This document shows, in pieces, positions 1 to 6,143 of a DNA stretch of 7,765 nucleotides (its first letter is position 1; each line of letters begins with the position of its first letter). Below the pieces are notes generated by a model. It saw only the letters and a program-made list of their open reading frames with translations. It did no database searches and was not told the DNA's origin. The stretch is from Actinomycetes bacterium. Lineage in GTDB: Bacteria; Actinomycetota; Actinomycetes; Actinomycetales; Dermatophilaceae. The stretch covers positions 1-7,765 of the forward strand of contig JAEWFB010000345.1 of NCBI GenBank assembly GCA_023389095.1. Reading direction: 5' to 3'. The position numbers were made by a program, and so were the translations under genes.

Positions 1-1158
1 CCCGCCCCCGGCTCGCCTCGCGGCGCAGCGGCCGGTGGCTCGACCGACGGGCCGACCGCGCCGACCGCTCCGGTCGCGCCGACGGCTCTGCCCGCGCTGG
101 GCGTGCTCGGCGCCAACTTCAACGAGAACCTCGACCAGCTCGACGAACGGGAGCTCGCGCTGGCCCGCGCCTCGTGGGTGCGCGGCTTCTACGCGCTTCC
201 CGAGGCGGACTCGGTACCACCGGCGGACAGCCCGACGCTCGTGGCACTGCACCGGGCCCACGAGCACGGCTACCGCACCGTGCTGTCGTTGAAGTTCCCC
301 AAGGCCGGTTCGTCGTTCCCGGCACCGGGCAGTGCCGCCATGGCTGCCGAGCTCGCCCGCCTCGACCGCGTCCTGCCGCGCGTGCTCGGCACCGCAGACG
401 TCGTGACCATCGGGAACGAGCCGTTCATCGAGAGCCTGCCCGCCGAGCGGGACGAGCGTCTCAACGCCTTCTACGAGACCGTGGCGAGGCACGTCATCGA
501 CGCCCGGGCCCGGCTGTGTCCGGGGGCGTGCCCGACGCACCTCTACATGGGCGCCCTCAACCGGCTCGACCTGCCGCAGAACCGCACACCCGCGGTCGAG
601 CGGTACCTCGAGTTCGTCCGTGACACACCGGAGCTCGAGGGCGTGGACCTGCACCCGCACGTCCCCGACGAGTCGGCCATCCAGCCGTTCCTCGACTACA
701 CGCTGCCGCGGCTCCGACCGGACCAGACGTTCCTCGTCACCGAGTTCTCGTTGGTCTGGTACTGGCAGAAGCACCTGACCGACCCCGCGCCGGCGAGCTT
801 CACGGCCGCCTACGGCTACCCGGCCGGCACCCCGGTGTGGCAGGTCATCGGTGATGCGATCGACCACCCGTTCCCGGCCCGCACGTGGGACGACCTCCTG
901 TCGCAGAGCCCGTGGTTCGCGTCGCACCAGCACTTCCTCAGCGAGCAGATGGCGCGGTTCCGCGCCACCGGGCGCCTCGCCGTCGCGACCTACGGGTTCA
1001 CGCAGATCCCCTCGATGACCTCGGGGTGGAGTGCGAGCAAGGCGCCCTGGCTGCTCAACACGGTGTTCGCGCCGCTCACGGTGCAGCCGCGCGGCGAGGG
1101 CATGTCGAGCCCGGGCTACGCCTGGCTCGACGACTTCCGCCGGCTCCAGTCGCCCTGA
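1..1158 (+). CDS. Secreted glycoside-hydrolase-like protein (clan GH-A-like TIM barrel), 5' end missing
   Basis: The frame is open from base 1 to a TGA at 1156-1158 (385 residues), so the true start and any signal peptide lie left of the window. The first 35 or so residues are a low-complexity Gly/Pro/Ala/Thr stretch like the linker behind a signal peptide or lipobox. The folded domain begins at about residue 35 (LGVLGANFNENL). An Asn-Glu-Pro motif (TIGNEPF, Glu140 in window numbering) and a strand-end TEFS motif (Glu248) lie 108 residues apart. This is the pattern of acid/base and nucleophile on strands 4 and 7 of clan A glycosidases. An Arg in WVRGFY, the DLHPH segment and several C-terminal Trp also suit a sugar-binding barrel. 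Family and substrate are not recognised; relatives of GH5 or GH39 are possible. A GTG at 103 could be called as the start, but it lies inside the domain's first strand. The gene converges on the FGE gene, so it has a separate promoter. Barrel-hydrolase assignment is moderate; secretion is inferred. Confidence 0.72.
   Translation, partial: PAPGSPRGAAAGGSTDGPTAPTAPVAPTALPALGVLGANFNENLDQLDERELALARASWVRGFYALPEADSVPPADSPTLVALHRAHEHGYRTVLSLKFPKAGSSFPAPGSAAMAAELARLDRVLPRVLGTADVVTIGNEPFIESLPAERDERLNAFYETVARHVIDARARLCPGACPTHLYMGALNRLDLPQNRTPAVERYLEFVRDTPELEGVDLHPHVPDESAIQPFLDYTLPRLRPDQTFLVTEFSLVWYWQKHLTDPAPASFTAAYGYPAGTPVWQVIGDAIDHPFPARTWDDLLSQSPWFASHQHFLSEQMARFRATGRLAVATYGFTQIPSMTSGWSASKAPWLLNTVFAPLTVQPRGEGMSSPGYAWLDDFRRLQSP
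52..87 (+). repeat. Tripeptide-repeat linker (PTA-PTA-PVA-PTA)
   Basis: Twelve codons encode four near-identical Pro-x-Ala tripeptides. They sit between a Gly/Ala/Ser-rich stretch (bases 10-51) and the folded domain. Such Pro/Thr/Ala linkers are typical of exported actinobacterial proteins, tethering a catalytic domain to a membrane anchor or spacing it from the cell wall. The underlying DNA is an imperfect 9-base repeat. Confidence 0.6.
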
Positions 1159-1174
1159 GGCATGTGGTCAGGCG
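1151..1174. terminator. Possible weak bidirectional hairpin between convergent genes
   Basis: The left arm CGCCCTGA (1151-1158) can pair with TCAGGCG (1168-1174) around a 9-base loop, giving seven pairs with one bulged C. The arms contain the two opposing stop codons, which pair automatically in any tail-to-tail arrangement; four extra G-C pairs extend the stem. There is no T-tract on either side, so it is at best a weak or T-less terminator. The 9-base gap leaves no room for anything else, so the two transcripts probably overlap. Confidence 0.3.
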
Positions 1175-2154
1175 GGGTGGACGGTGCGGAACCCGATGTT
1201 GCCGGCCGAGGAGTCGGGGGTGTTCGAGGTGCGGGCCGCGTTGCGGTAGCGGTTGCAGTACGAGTCGTGGCACAGGTAGGAGCCGCCGCGCATGACCCGC
1301 CCCATCCCGTACGCCGGACCGGTCGGGTCCTGCTGCTCGCCGCGGCGCAGCGCCAGCTCGTAGGTGCGCGGGTTGAACCAGTCCGCGCACCACTCCCACA
1401 CGTTGCCCACGGTCTGCCAGAGGCCGAACCCGTTGGGCCGGAAGGACTCCACGGGGGCGGTGGTGAGGAAGCCGTCGCGCAGCGTGTTCGTCATGGGAAA
1501 GGGGCCCTGCCAGATGTTGCACGGCCAGCCGTCCTCGTCCTCGTGCGGGACCTCGTCGCCCCACGGGTAGCGGGCCCCCTCCACCCCGCCCCGCGACGCG
1601 TACTCCCACTGGGCCTCCGTGGGCAGCTGACGGCCCGTCCAGCGGGCGTACGCGTCGGCGTCGTTCCAGCTGACGTGCACGACCGGGTGGTCGGCCAGGC
1701 CGTCCAGGTCGGAGAGGGTGCCTCCCGGGTGGCGCCAGGTGGCGCCGCGGACACCGAGCCACCACGGCGTCCCCGCCGCCGGCCCGGTCACGTCGTCGGG
1801 CCGCGCCCGCACCGCGAGGTGGAAGACGGCGGACACGCCGAAGACCTCGGCCTCGGTGCGGTATCCGGTGGCCTCGACGAAGCGCGCGAAGTCGGCGTTG
1901 GTGACGCTCGTGGCGTCGATCTCGAACGGGGACAAGCGGATCGGATGCACCGGGGTCTCGCCGTCGCCGGGCTTCCCGTCGCCATGCGCGTCGCCCATCA
2001 GGAAGGGTCCGCCCTCGAGCCGTACCTGTCGGACCCGGTGCTCACCGGTCCCTGGTCCGCCACCGAGCCGCACCGGTGTCGCCCCTGCGGGGCCGTGCGT
2101 ACCGTCTGCGCCCGGAACCGCCGCGGGCGAGCAGCACGCGTGCCCGTCGCTCAC
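1168..2154 (-). CDS. Formylglycine-generating enzyme (FGE, SUMF1-type sulfatase activator)
   Basis: Encodes 328 residues. FGE is a copper-dependent oxidase that converts the Cys of a sulfatase CxPxR motif into the catalytic C-alpha-formylglycine. In actinobacteria it acts in the cytoplasm. The FGE-sulfatase domain runs from about residue 42 to 323: FLMGD (51-55), WWLGVRGATWRHP, HPVVHVSWNDA, LPTEAQWEYASRGG, RYPWGDE, a GNVWEWCADWF core and a C-terminal RGGSYLCHDSYCNRYR block. The last contains Cys295 and Cys300, matching the paired active-site cysteines of characterised FGEs (Cys272/Cys277 in the Streptomyces coelicolor enzyme), so it should be active. The GTG at 2154 is chosen because its GTGA overlaps the TGA of sulfatase B, the usual mark of translational coupling; no strong ribosome site precedes it. 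The frame stays open upstream, but that part reads the sulfatase gene out of frame. The first 40 residues are low complexity with a Cys-Cys pair (7-8, HACCSP). It is the last gene of the operon and its likely clients are the two sulfatases just upstream. Confidence 0.95.
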   Translation of the reverse strand: MSDGHACCSPAAVPGADGTHGPAGATPVRLGGGPGTGEHRVRQVRLEGGPFLMGDAHGDGKPGDGETPVHPIRLSPFEIDATSVTNADFARFVEATGYRTEAEVFGVSAVFHLAVRARPDDVTGPAAGTPWWLGVRGATWRHPGGTLSDLDGLADHPVVHVSWNDADAYARWTGRQLPTEAQWEYASRGGVEGARYPWGDEVPHEDEDGWPCNIWQGPFPMTNTLRDGFLTTAPVESFRPNGFGLWQTVGNVWEWCADWFNPRTYELALRRGEQQDPTGPAYGMGRVMRGGSYLCHDSYCNRYRNAARTSNTPDSSAGNIGFRTVHPA

Positions 2155-3611
2155 GGCCGAACCGTCCCGGTCTCGGCGAGGAGAGCAGGGATCGGCTGGC
2201 TCGGGTGCGGCTCGTCGCCGACCGCCTGCTGCGCCAACCACATCCGCGCCTCGAGGTCGCGACGGACCTCGCGGTAGGCAGGGTCGTCGGCGACGTTGTT
2301 CAGCTCGTCGGGGTCGACCGACAGGTCGTACAGCTCCCACTCCGGGGGGTAGGTCCGATCAGAGCTGCCCGGGATGCCGAGCCCGTCGTTGTAGAAGTAG
2401 ATGAGCTTGTGGTGACCGCTGCGGAAGCCATAGTGCGCGGGTGCGTGGTGGTCCACGTCGTCGTGCTCCCAGTACCGGTAGTACAAGCCCTCGGCGGGCG
2501 GCGCCGGGTCGTTCCCGGTGAGGTCTCCCCAGAAGCTGCGACCCTGCATCCGCTCGGGTGCGGGCACGCCCGCCGCCTCGAGCAGCGTCTGCGCGAAGTC
2601 GACGTTCGTCACGAGACCGTCGTGCACCTGGCCCGGGGCGACCAGGCGGGGGTAGCTGACGAGCAGCGGCATCCGCAGGGACTCCTCGTACATGAACCGC
2701 TTGTCGAACCACCCGTGGTCGCCGAGGAAGAAGCCCTGGTCCGAGCTGTACACGAAGAGGGTGTCCTCGAACTGGCCCCGCTCGTCCAGCCAGTCGACGA
2801 CGCGTCCGACGTTGTCGTCGACGGACGCCACGCAGGCGAGGTAGTCCTCCATGTAGCGCTGGTACTTCCACAAGGCCTCCTCGTCGGGGCGCAGCCCCTC
2901 GGGGACCGGCTGCTTGAGGTCCTCTGCGGTCAGGTGCTCGGCCACCCGCATGGCCGCCCGCCGCGCCGAGTCGGAACGCGTCGAGAGGTCGTCGGTGAAC
3001 GTGGCCGGCACGGCGATCGGCTCGGTGTACAGGCCGGCGTGGCGCTCGTCGGGCTCCCACGAGCGGTGCGGGGCCTTGTGCCAGATGAGGACGCACCACG
3101 GGTCGTCGCCCTCCAGCGACTCGAGCCAGCCGAGCGCGAGGTCGGTGATCCGGTCGGTGGCGTAGCCCGGCTCGGTGCGCAGCCCGTCCGCCGACAGCAG
3201 CCTCGGGTCGAAGTACTCGCCCTGGTCGATGAGCACCTCCCAGTGGTCGAAGCCCTGGGGGTCGTGCCCGTCGCCGTCGCCCATGTGCCACTTCCCGACG
3301 ATGGCCGTGCGGTAGCCGGCGGCGCGCAGCTGGCTGACGAAGGTCGGCTGCGACGCGTCGATCGGAGTGAGCAGCGTCCGCACGCCGTTGACGTGGCTGT
3401 AGGTGCCGGTGAGGATCGAGGCCCGGCTCGGGGCGCACAGCGAGTTCGTCACGAAACAGCTGTCGAAACGCGCACCCCGCGCACCGATCTCGTCGATGCG
3501 CGGGGTCTGGTTGACGACGGAGCCGTAGGCGCCGATCGCGTGCGCGGCGTGGTCGTCGGTGAGGACGAAGACGATGTTCGGCCGCCGTGCCGCCGCGTGG
3601 GGTGCTGTCAC
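2151..3611 (-). CDS. Type I sulfatase B (formylglycine-dependent, cytoplasmic)
   Basis: Encodes 486 residues of the alkaline-phosphatase-superfamily sulfatases, which hydrolyse organic sulfate esters to sulfate plus an alcohol. Visible active-site parts, in order: N-terminal metal ligands Asp19-Asp20 (VLTDDHA), CAPSR with Cys59 as the formylglycine precursor followed by ASILTG, the GKWHMG block (Lys107, His109), HKAPH (Lys179, His182), and SSDQG (Asp291, Gln292) followed by Lys304. The C-terminus has the usual ELYDLSVDPDELNN motif (about 440-455). No signal peptide: the first beta strand begins at residue 12, so the enzyme should be cytoplasmic. The GTG at 3611 is chosen because an AGGAGG lies 7 bases upstream and GTGA overlaps the stop of sulfatase A. 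The HKAPHRSWEP and SDQGFFLGDHGWFDKR segments resemble sulfatases annotated as N-acetylglucosamine-6-sulfatase-like or related sugar sulfatases, but substrate is not predictable at this level. Family assignment is secure. Confidence 0.94.
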   Translation of the reverse strand: MTAPHAAARRPNIVFVLTDDHAAHAIGAYGSVVNQTPRIDEIGARGARFDSCFVTNSLCAPSRASILTGTYSHVNGVRTLLTPIDASQPTFVSQLRAAGYRTAIVGKWHMGDGDGHDPQGFDHWEVLIDQGEYFDPRLLSADGLRTEPGYATDRITDLALGWLESLEGDDPWCVLIWHKAPHRSWEPDERHAGLYTEPIAVPATFTDDLSTRSDSARRAAMRVAEHLTAEDLKQPVPEGLRPDEEALWKYQRYMEDYLACVASVDDNVGRVVDWLDERGQFEDTLFVYSSDQGFFLGDHGWFDKRFMYEESLRMPLLVSYPRLVAPGQVHDGLVTNVDFAQTLLEAAGVPAPERMQGRSFWGDLTGNDPAPPAEGLYYRYWEHDDVDHHAPAHYGFRSGHHKLIYFYNDGLGIPGSSDRTYPPEWELYDLSVDPDELNNVADDPAYREVRRDLEARMWLAQQAVGDEPHPSQPIPALLAETGTVRP

Positions 3612-5137
3612 GAGGTGGCCTCCTGCTCCTGCCCGGCCTGCTGCTCCTGGTACGTCGCCTCGTCGAGGCCGCTGAGGGTCGGGTCGTAGGCGACGTCGCC
3701 GACGTCGTACATCGACGTCATCCAGTGGTAGAACTTGTCGCCCCGCTCGCGCAGCACGGCATACAGACGGCGCATCATCCTCGAGCGTACCTGCGCCATC
3801 TCCGGGTGCTCGTAGACGTTGAGCAGCTCGTCGGGGTCGACGTGCAGGTCGTAGAGCTCGTTGACCGAGTCCGGGTTGACGACGAGCTTGTACCGGTCCT
3901 CGCGCAGCATCCGCTGCGGGTAGGGGAAGTGGTGCCCGTGGAACTCGCAGACGATGTCGTCCTCCCACTCGGCCTCGCCTCCGGAGACGAGCGGCAGCAG
4001 GCTGCGCGAGTCGACGGCGAGCTTGGGGTCGAGGCCGGCGAGGTCGAGGATCGTCGCGGTGCAGTCGAGCAGGCTGACGAACTCGTCGCGGACGATGCCC
4101 TGGGGCTGACCCGGCACCCGGAGGAGGCCCGGCGTGCGGTAGATGTCCTCGTACATCGCCGGCCCCTTGTCGTGGAGCCGGTGCGCGCCCGTGAACTCGC
4201 CGTGGTCGCAGGTGAAGAACACCGCGGTGTCCTCCGCGAGGCCCAGCCGCTCCATGGCGTCCATGACGCGGCCGATCTGCTGGTCGATGAGTGCCACGTA
4301 GCCCCAGTAGACGGCGATGAGCTTGCGCGTCACCTCGATGGGCATCGTGTCGAAGGTCCAGTGGGCGCTGTAGTTCCGCTGGACCGGCGGCTTGCCCATG
4401 AACGTCTCCGCGATGGACCGGGGCAGCTCGACGTCGGCGGGGTCGACGAGGTCGAAGAACTCGTCGGGGAGGATGTAGGGCAGGTGGGGTCCGTAGAAGT
4501 GCAGCGCGAGGAAGAACGGCCGGTCCCCGCTGCGGTACTCCTCGGCGTAGCGCTCCATCATCTCGATGGTGCGGGTGGCCAGGTAGGCCTCGAAGGTGGC
4601 CTCGACCGGCTGGTGCAGGCGTGCCGCGAGCAGGTTGCCGGGGCCGCCGTTGGGCAGCGTGCCGCGGATGCGGTCGGAGATCTCGTACGGCGGCAGGTCC
4701 CGCTCGGCGAGGTAGGCGAGGTAGTCGGGATGGTCGACCGGGTTGTGCCAGCCGGGCAGCTCGGCCCCGTCGAACCCGAAGTCGGCACGCGTCCGCTCGG
4801 TTCCGACGTGCCACTTGCCCAGCAGCCCGCAGTTGTAGCCGGTGTCGCGCAACGCCTGGGAGAAGGCGAAGGTGTCGGGGGCGAGGTCCTCGATGTAGCC
4901 GACGTTGCGCTCGTGGTTGGCGAGCAGCTTGTGCCGGAAGGGCGCCTCCCCGGTGAGCAGGCTGGCGCGGGCGGGCGTGCAGATCGCGGTGGGGGTGTAC
5001 CACCGGTCGAACCGCGTTCCCGTCCGGGCCAGCTCGTCGAGCACCGGCGTCTGCGCGAGCTCGTTGCCGTACGCACCGAGGGTGTCGACCCGGTGCTGGT
5101 CGGTCATGAGGAACAGGATGTTGCGGCGGTCACTCAC
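3608..5137 (-). CDS. Type I sulfatase A (formylglycine-dependent, Asp-Gln/Asp-His type)
   Basis: Encodes 509 residues. Active-site parts: Asp13-Gln14 (LMTDQHR), CTPAR with Cys53 as the formylglycine precursor followed by ASLLTG, LLGKWHVG (Lys108, His110), GPHLPY (His218), and TCDHGEF (Asp311-His312) with Lys324 in HDKGPAMYED. ELYDLHVDPDELLN marks the C-terminal domain. The Asp, Cys, Asp, His ligand set is like that of choline sulfatase and phosphonate monoester hydrolases rather than the Asp-Asp plus Asp-Asn/Gln set of classical arylsulfatases, so a promiscuous phosphonate or phosphodiester activity cannot be excluded. There is no signal peptide: the first strand (RRNILFLMTD) starts at residue 4, so it should work in the cytoplasm. 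The start is a GTG whose first 8 bases overlap the end of the binding-protein gene; no clear ribosome site precedes it, so it probably depends on coupling. The C-terminal tail is Gln/Glu-rich, and its codons contain the ribosome site of sulfatase B. Confidence 0.94.
   Translation of the reverse strand: MSDRRNILFLMTDQHRVDTLGAYGNELAQTPVLDELARTGTRFDRWYTPTAICTPARASLLTGEAPFRHKLLANHERNVGYIEDLAPDTFAFSQALRDTGYNCGLLGKWHVGTERTRADFGFDGAELPGWHNPVDHPDYLAYLAERDLPPYEISDRIRGTLPNGGPGNLLAARLHQPVEATFEAYLATRTIEMMERYAEEYRSGDRPFFLALHFYGPHLPYILPDEFFDLVDPADVELPRSIAETFMGKPPVQRNYSAHWTFDTMPIEVTRKLIAVYWGYVALIDQQIGRVMDAMERLGLAEDTAVFFTCDHGEFTGAHRLHDKGPAMYEDIYRTPGLLRVPGQPQGIVRDEFVSLLDCTATILDLAGLDPKLAVDSRSLLPLVSGGEAEWEDDIVCEFHGHHFPYPQRMLREDRYKLVVNPDSVNELYDLHVDPDELLNVYEHPEMAQVRSRMMRRLYAVLRERGDKFYHWMTSMYDVGDVAYDPTLSGLDEATYQEQQAGQEQEATS
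3619..3624 (-). promoter_or_regulatory. Ribosome binding site of sulfatase B (AGGAGG)
   Basis: A full AGGAGG lies 7 bases before the GTG at 3611, inside the last codons of sulfatase A. It is the strongest ribosome site in the operon and fixes the sulfatase B start. Two further CAGGAG copies sit just upstream (3626-3631 and 3644-3649). Confidence 0.75.
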
Positions 5138-6128
5138 TGGCAGCCGCCGTGAACTCGCTGCCCAGGTAGTACGACTTCGGGTCGGCCGGGCTCTTCAGCT
5201 TGCCCGCCGAGACGAAGTAGTCGCTGAGGCCCTTGAGCCACTTGTCGACGGTGCCGTCCTTGGTCTGCGCGTCGAGCTCGTCGACCGTGAGGACCTTGAC
5301 GTTGGCCGCGTCGGCCTTCACCTGGTCGTTCGTGAGGTGCAGCATCTTGGCCGTCAGGGCGATGGTCTCGTCCATGTGGGCGCTGCGGTAGGCCATCGCC
5401 TCACGGAGCACGGCGATGGTCTTGTTCGTCTTGTCCTTGTCCTTGGCCACGACGTCGTTGCCGGCGACGAAGGCGGTGGGGAAGGAGACCTGCGACTCGA
5501 AGTCGGTGTTCTTGGCCAGCTCGACGAGGTCGGGCACCTGCTTCTTGATGGTGGCGGTCGCGGGGTACCAGAACCCGGCGGCGTCGATCTTCTTGGAGGA
5601 GAAGGCGGACACGATCGTCGAGGGGTCCATGTTGACGATGTTGACGTCCTTCTTGCTCATCCCCGCCTTCGCCAGGGCGAGGGTGAGGATCATGTCGCCC
5701 GACGTGCCCTGGGGGACGCCGACGGTCTTGCCGCGCAGCTGCTCCATCGAGGTGATGCCCGGCTGGGCGATGACCCGGTCGGCGCGGCCGAGCGTGTTGA
5801 TGGCGATGATCTTGGCCTGGCCCGACGCCGGCAGCCAGATGGCGCCGGGGCCGATGTAGCCGAAGTCGAGGTCGCCGGTGCCGAGGGCCTGGATCTGCAG
5901 CGGTCCGTTGGTGAAGACCTTGGTGTTGGCCTCGAGCCCGTGCTTCTGCCACAGCTTCTGGTCGTCGGCCACCGCGAGCAGGCTGGTGCCGTTGAAGTCA
6001 CCGATGTAGCCGAAGTTGACGGTCTGGGTGCTGCCGCCGGAGCCCGAGTCGGAGCCGCAGCCGCTGAGGGCGGCGGTGACGACGATCCCGAGGGCAGCGA
6101 CGAGGCCGGTGGTGCGCTTGGTGTTCAT
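5130..6128 (-). CDS. Lipoprotein substrate-binding protein of a sulfonate/nitrate/taurine-type ABC transporter
   Basis: Encodes 332 residues. A short basic N-terminus (MNTKR) and hydrophobic segment lead to the lipobox LSGC, with Cys24 as the lipid-anchored first residue, followed by a Ser/Gly-rich tether (25-34). The rest is a periplasmic-binding-protein type II fold of the SsuA/TauA/NMT1 group: VNFGYIGDFNG, LWQKHGLEANTKVF, ALGTGDLDFGYIGPGA, LRGKTVGVPQGTSGD and KKIDAAGFWYPA are typical of it. These proteins capture small organic anions or sulfur and nitrogen compounds outside the membrane and pass them to the permease. The ATG at 6128 is supported by the signal sequence and by AAGGA five bases upstream. 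It lies between the ATPase gene (15-base gap) and sulfatase A (8-base overlap). That context points to a sulfate ester or sulfonate as ligand, which is inference; the family also includes binders of nitrate, taurine and pyrimidine-like compounds. Confidence 0.9.
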   Translation of the reverse strand: MNTKRTTGLVAALGIVVTAALSGCGSDSGSGGSTQTVNFGYIGDFNGTSLLAVADDQKLWQKHGLEANTKVFTNGPLQIQALGTGDLDFGYIGPGAIWLPASGQAKIIAINTLGRADRVIAQPGITSMEQLRGKTVGVPQGTSGDMILTLALAKAGMSKKDVNIVNMDPSTIVSAFSSKKIDAAGFWYPATATIKKQVPDLVELAKNTDFESQVSFPTAFVAGNDVVAKDKDKTNKTIAVLREAMAYRSAHMDETIALTAKMLHLTNDQVKADAANVKVLTVDELDAQTKDGTVDKWLKGLSDYFVSAGKLKSPADPKSYYLGSEFTAAASE

Positions 6129-6133
6129 GGGTT

Positions 6134-6138
6134 TCCTT
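6134..6138 (-). promoter_or_regulatory. Ribosome binding site of the binding-protein gene (AAGGA)
   Basis: AAGGA lies five bases before the ATG at 6128, in the 15-base gap after the ATPase gene. This is the only junction in the operon without overlap. An independent ribosome site here fits the need for more binding protein than membrane components. Confidence 0.6.
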
Positions 6139-6143
6139 CGTGC

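Noticed and set aside
103..105. GTG at 103 as the start of the glycoside-hydrolase-like gene
   Set aside because: It falls inside the first strand of the domain (ALGVLGANF), has no good ribosome site, and the same frame continues upstream as a coherent Pro/Ala/Thr linker to the window edge.
1162..2277. A plus-strand open frame opposite the FGE gene
   Set aside because: It is antisense to a strongly conserved FGE and shows only the biased composition of a shadow frame.
2155..2340. Upstream extension of the FGE frame by 62 residues
   Set aside because: It overlaps sulfatase B codons out of frame and is Arg/Pro-rich; the GTGA overlap at 2151-2154 is a better start.
3612..5003. An open frame continuing upstream from sulfatase B that would make a 950-residue protein
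   Set aside because: The extra part is an Arg/Ala/Pro-rich out-of-frame reading of sulfatase A. The AGGAGG plus GTG at 3611 and the conserved sulfatase N-terminus mark the true start, so it is not a sulfatase fusion.
3608..5137. Naming sulfatase A as choline sulfatase (betC)
   Set aside because: The metal-ligand set is shared with that enzyme, but the flanking sequence and neighbours (no betaine synthesis genes, a sulfonate-type importer) do not support the specific name.
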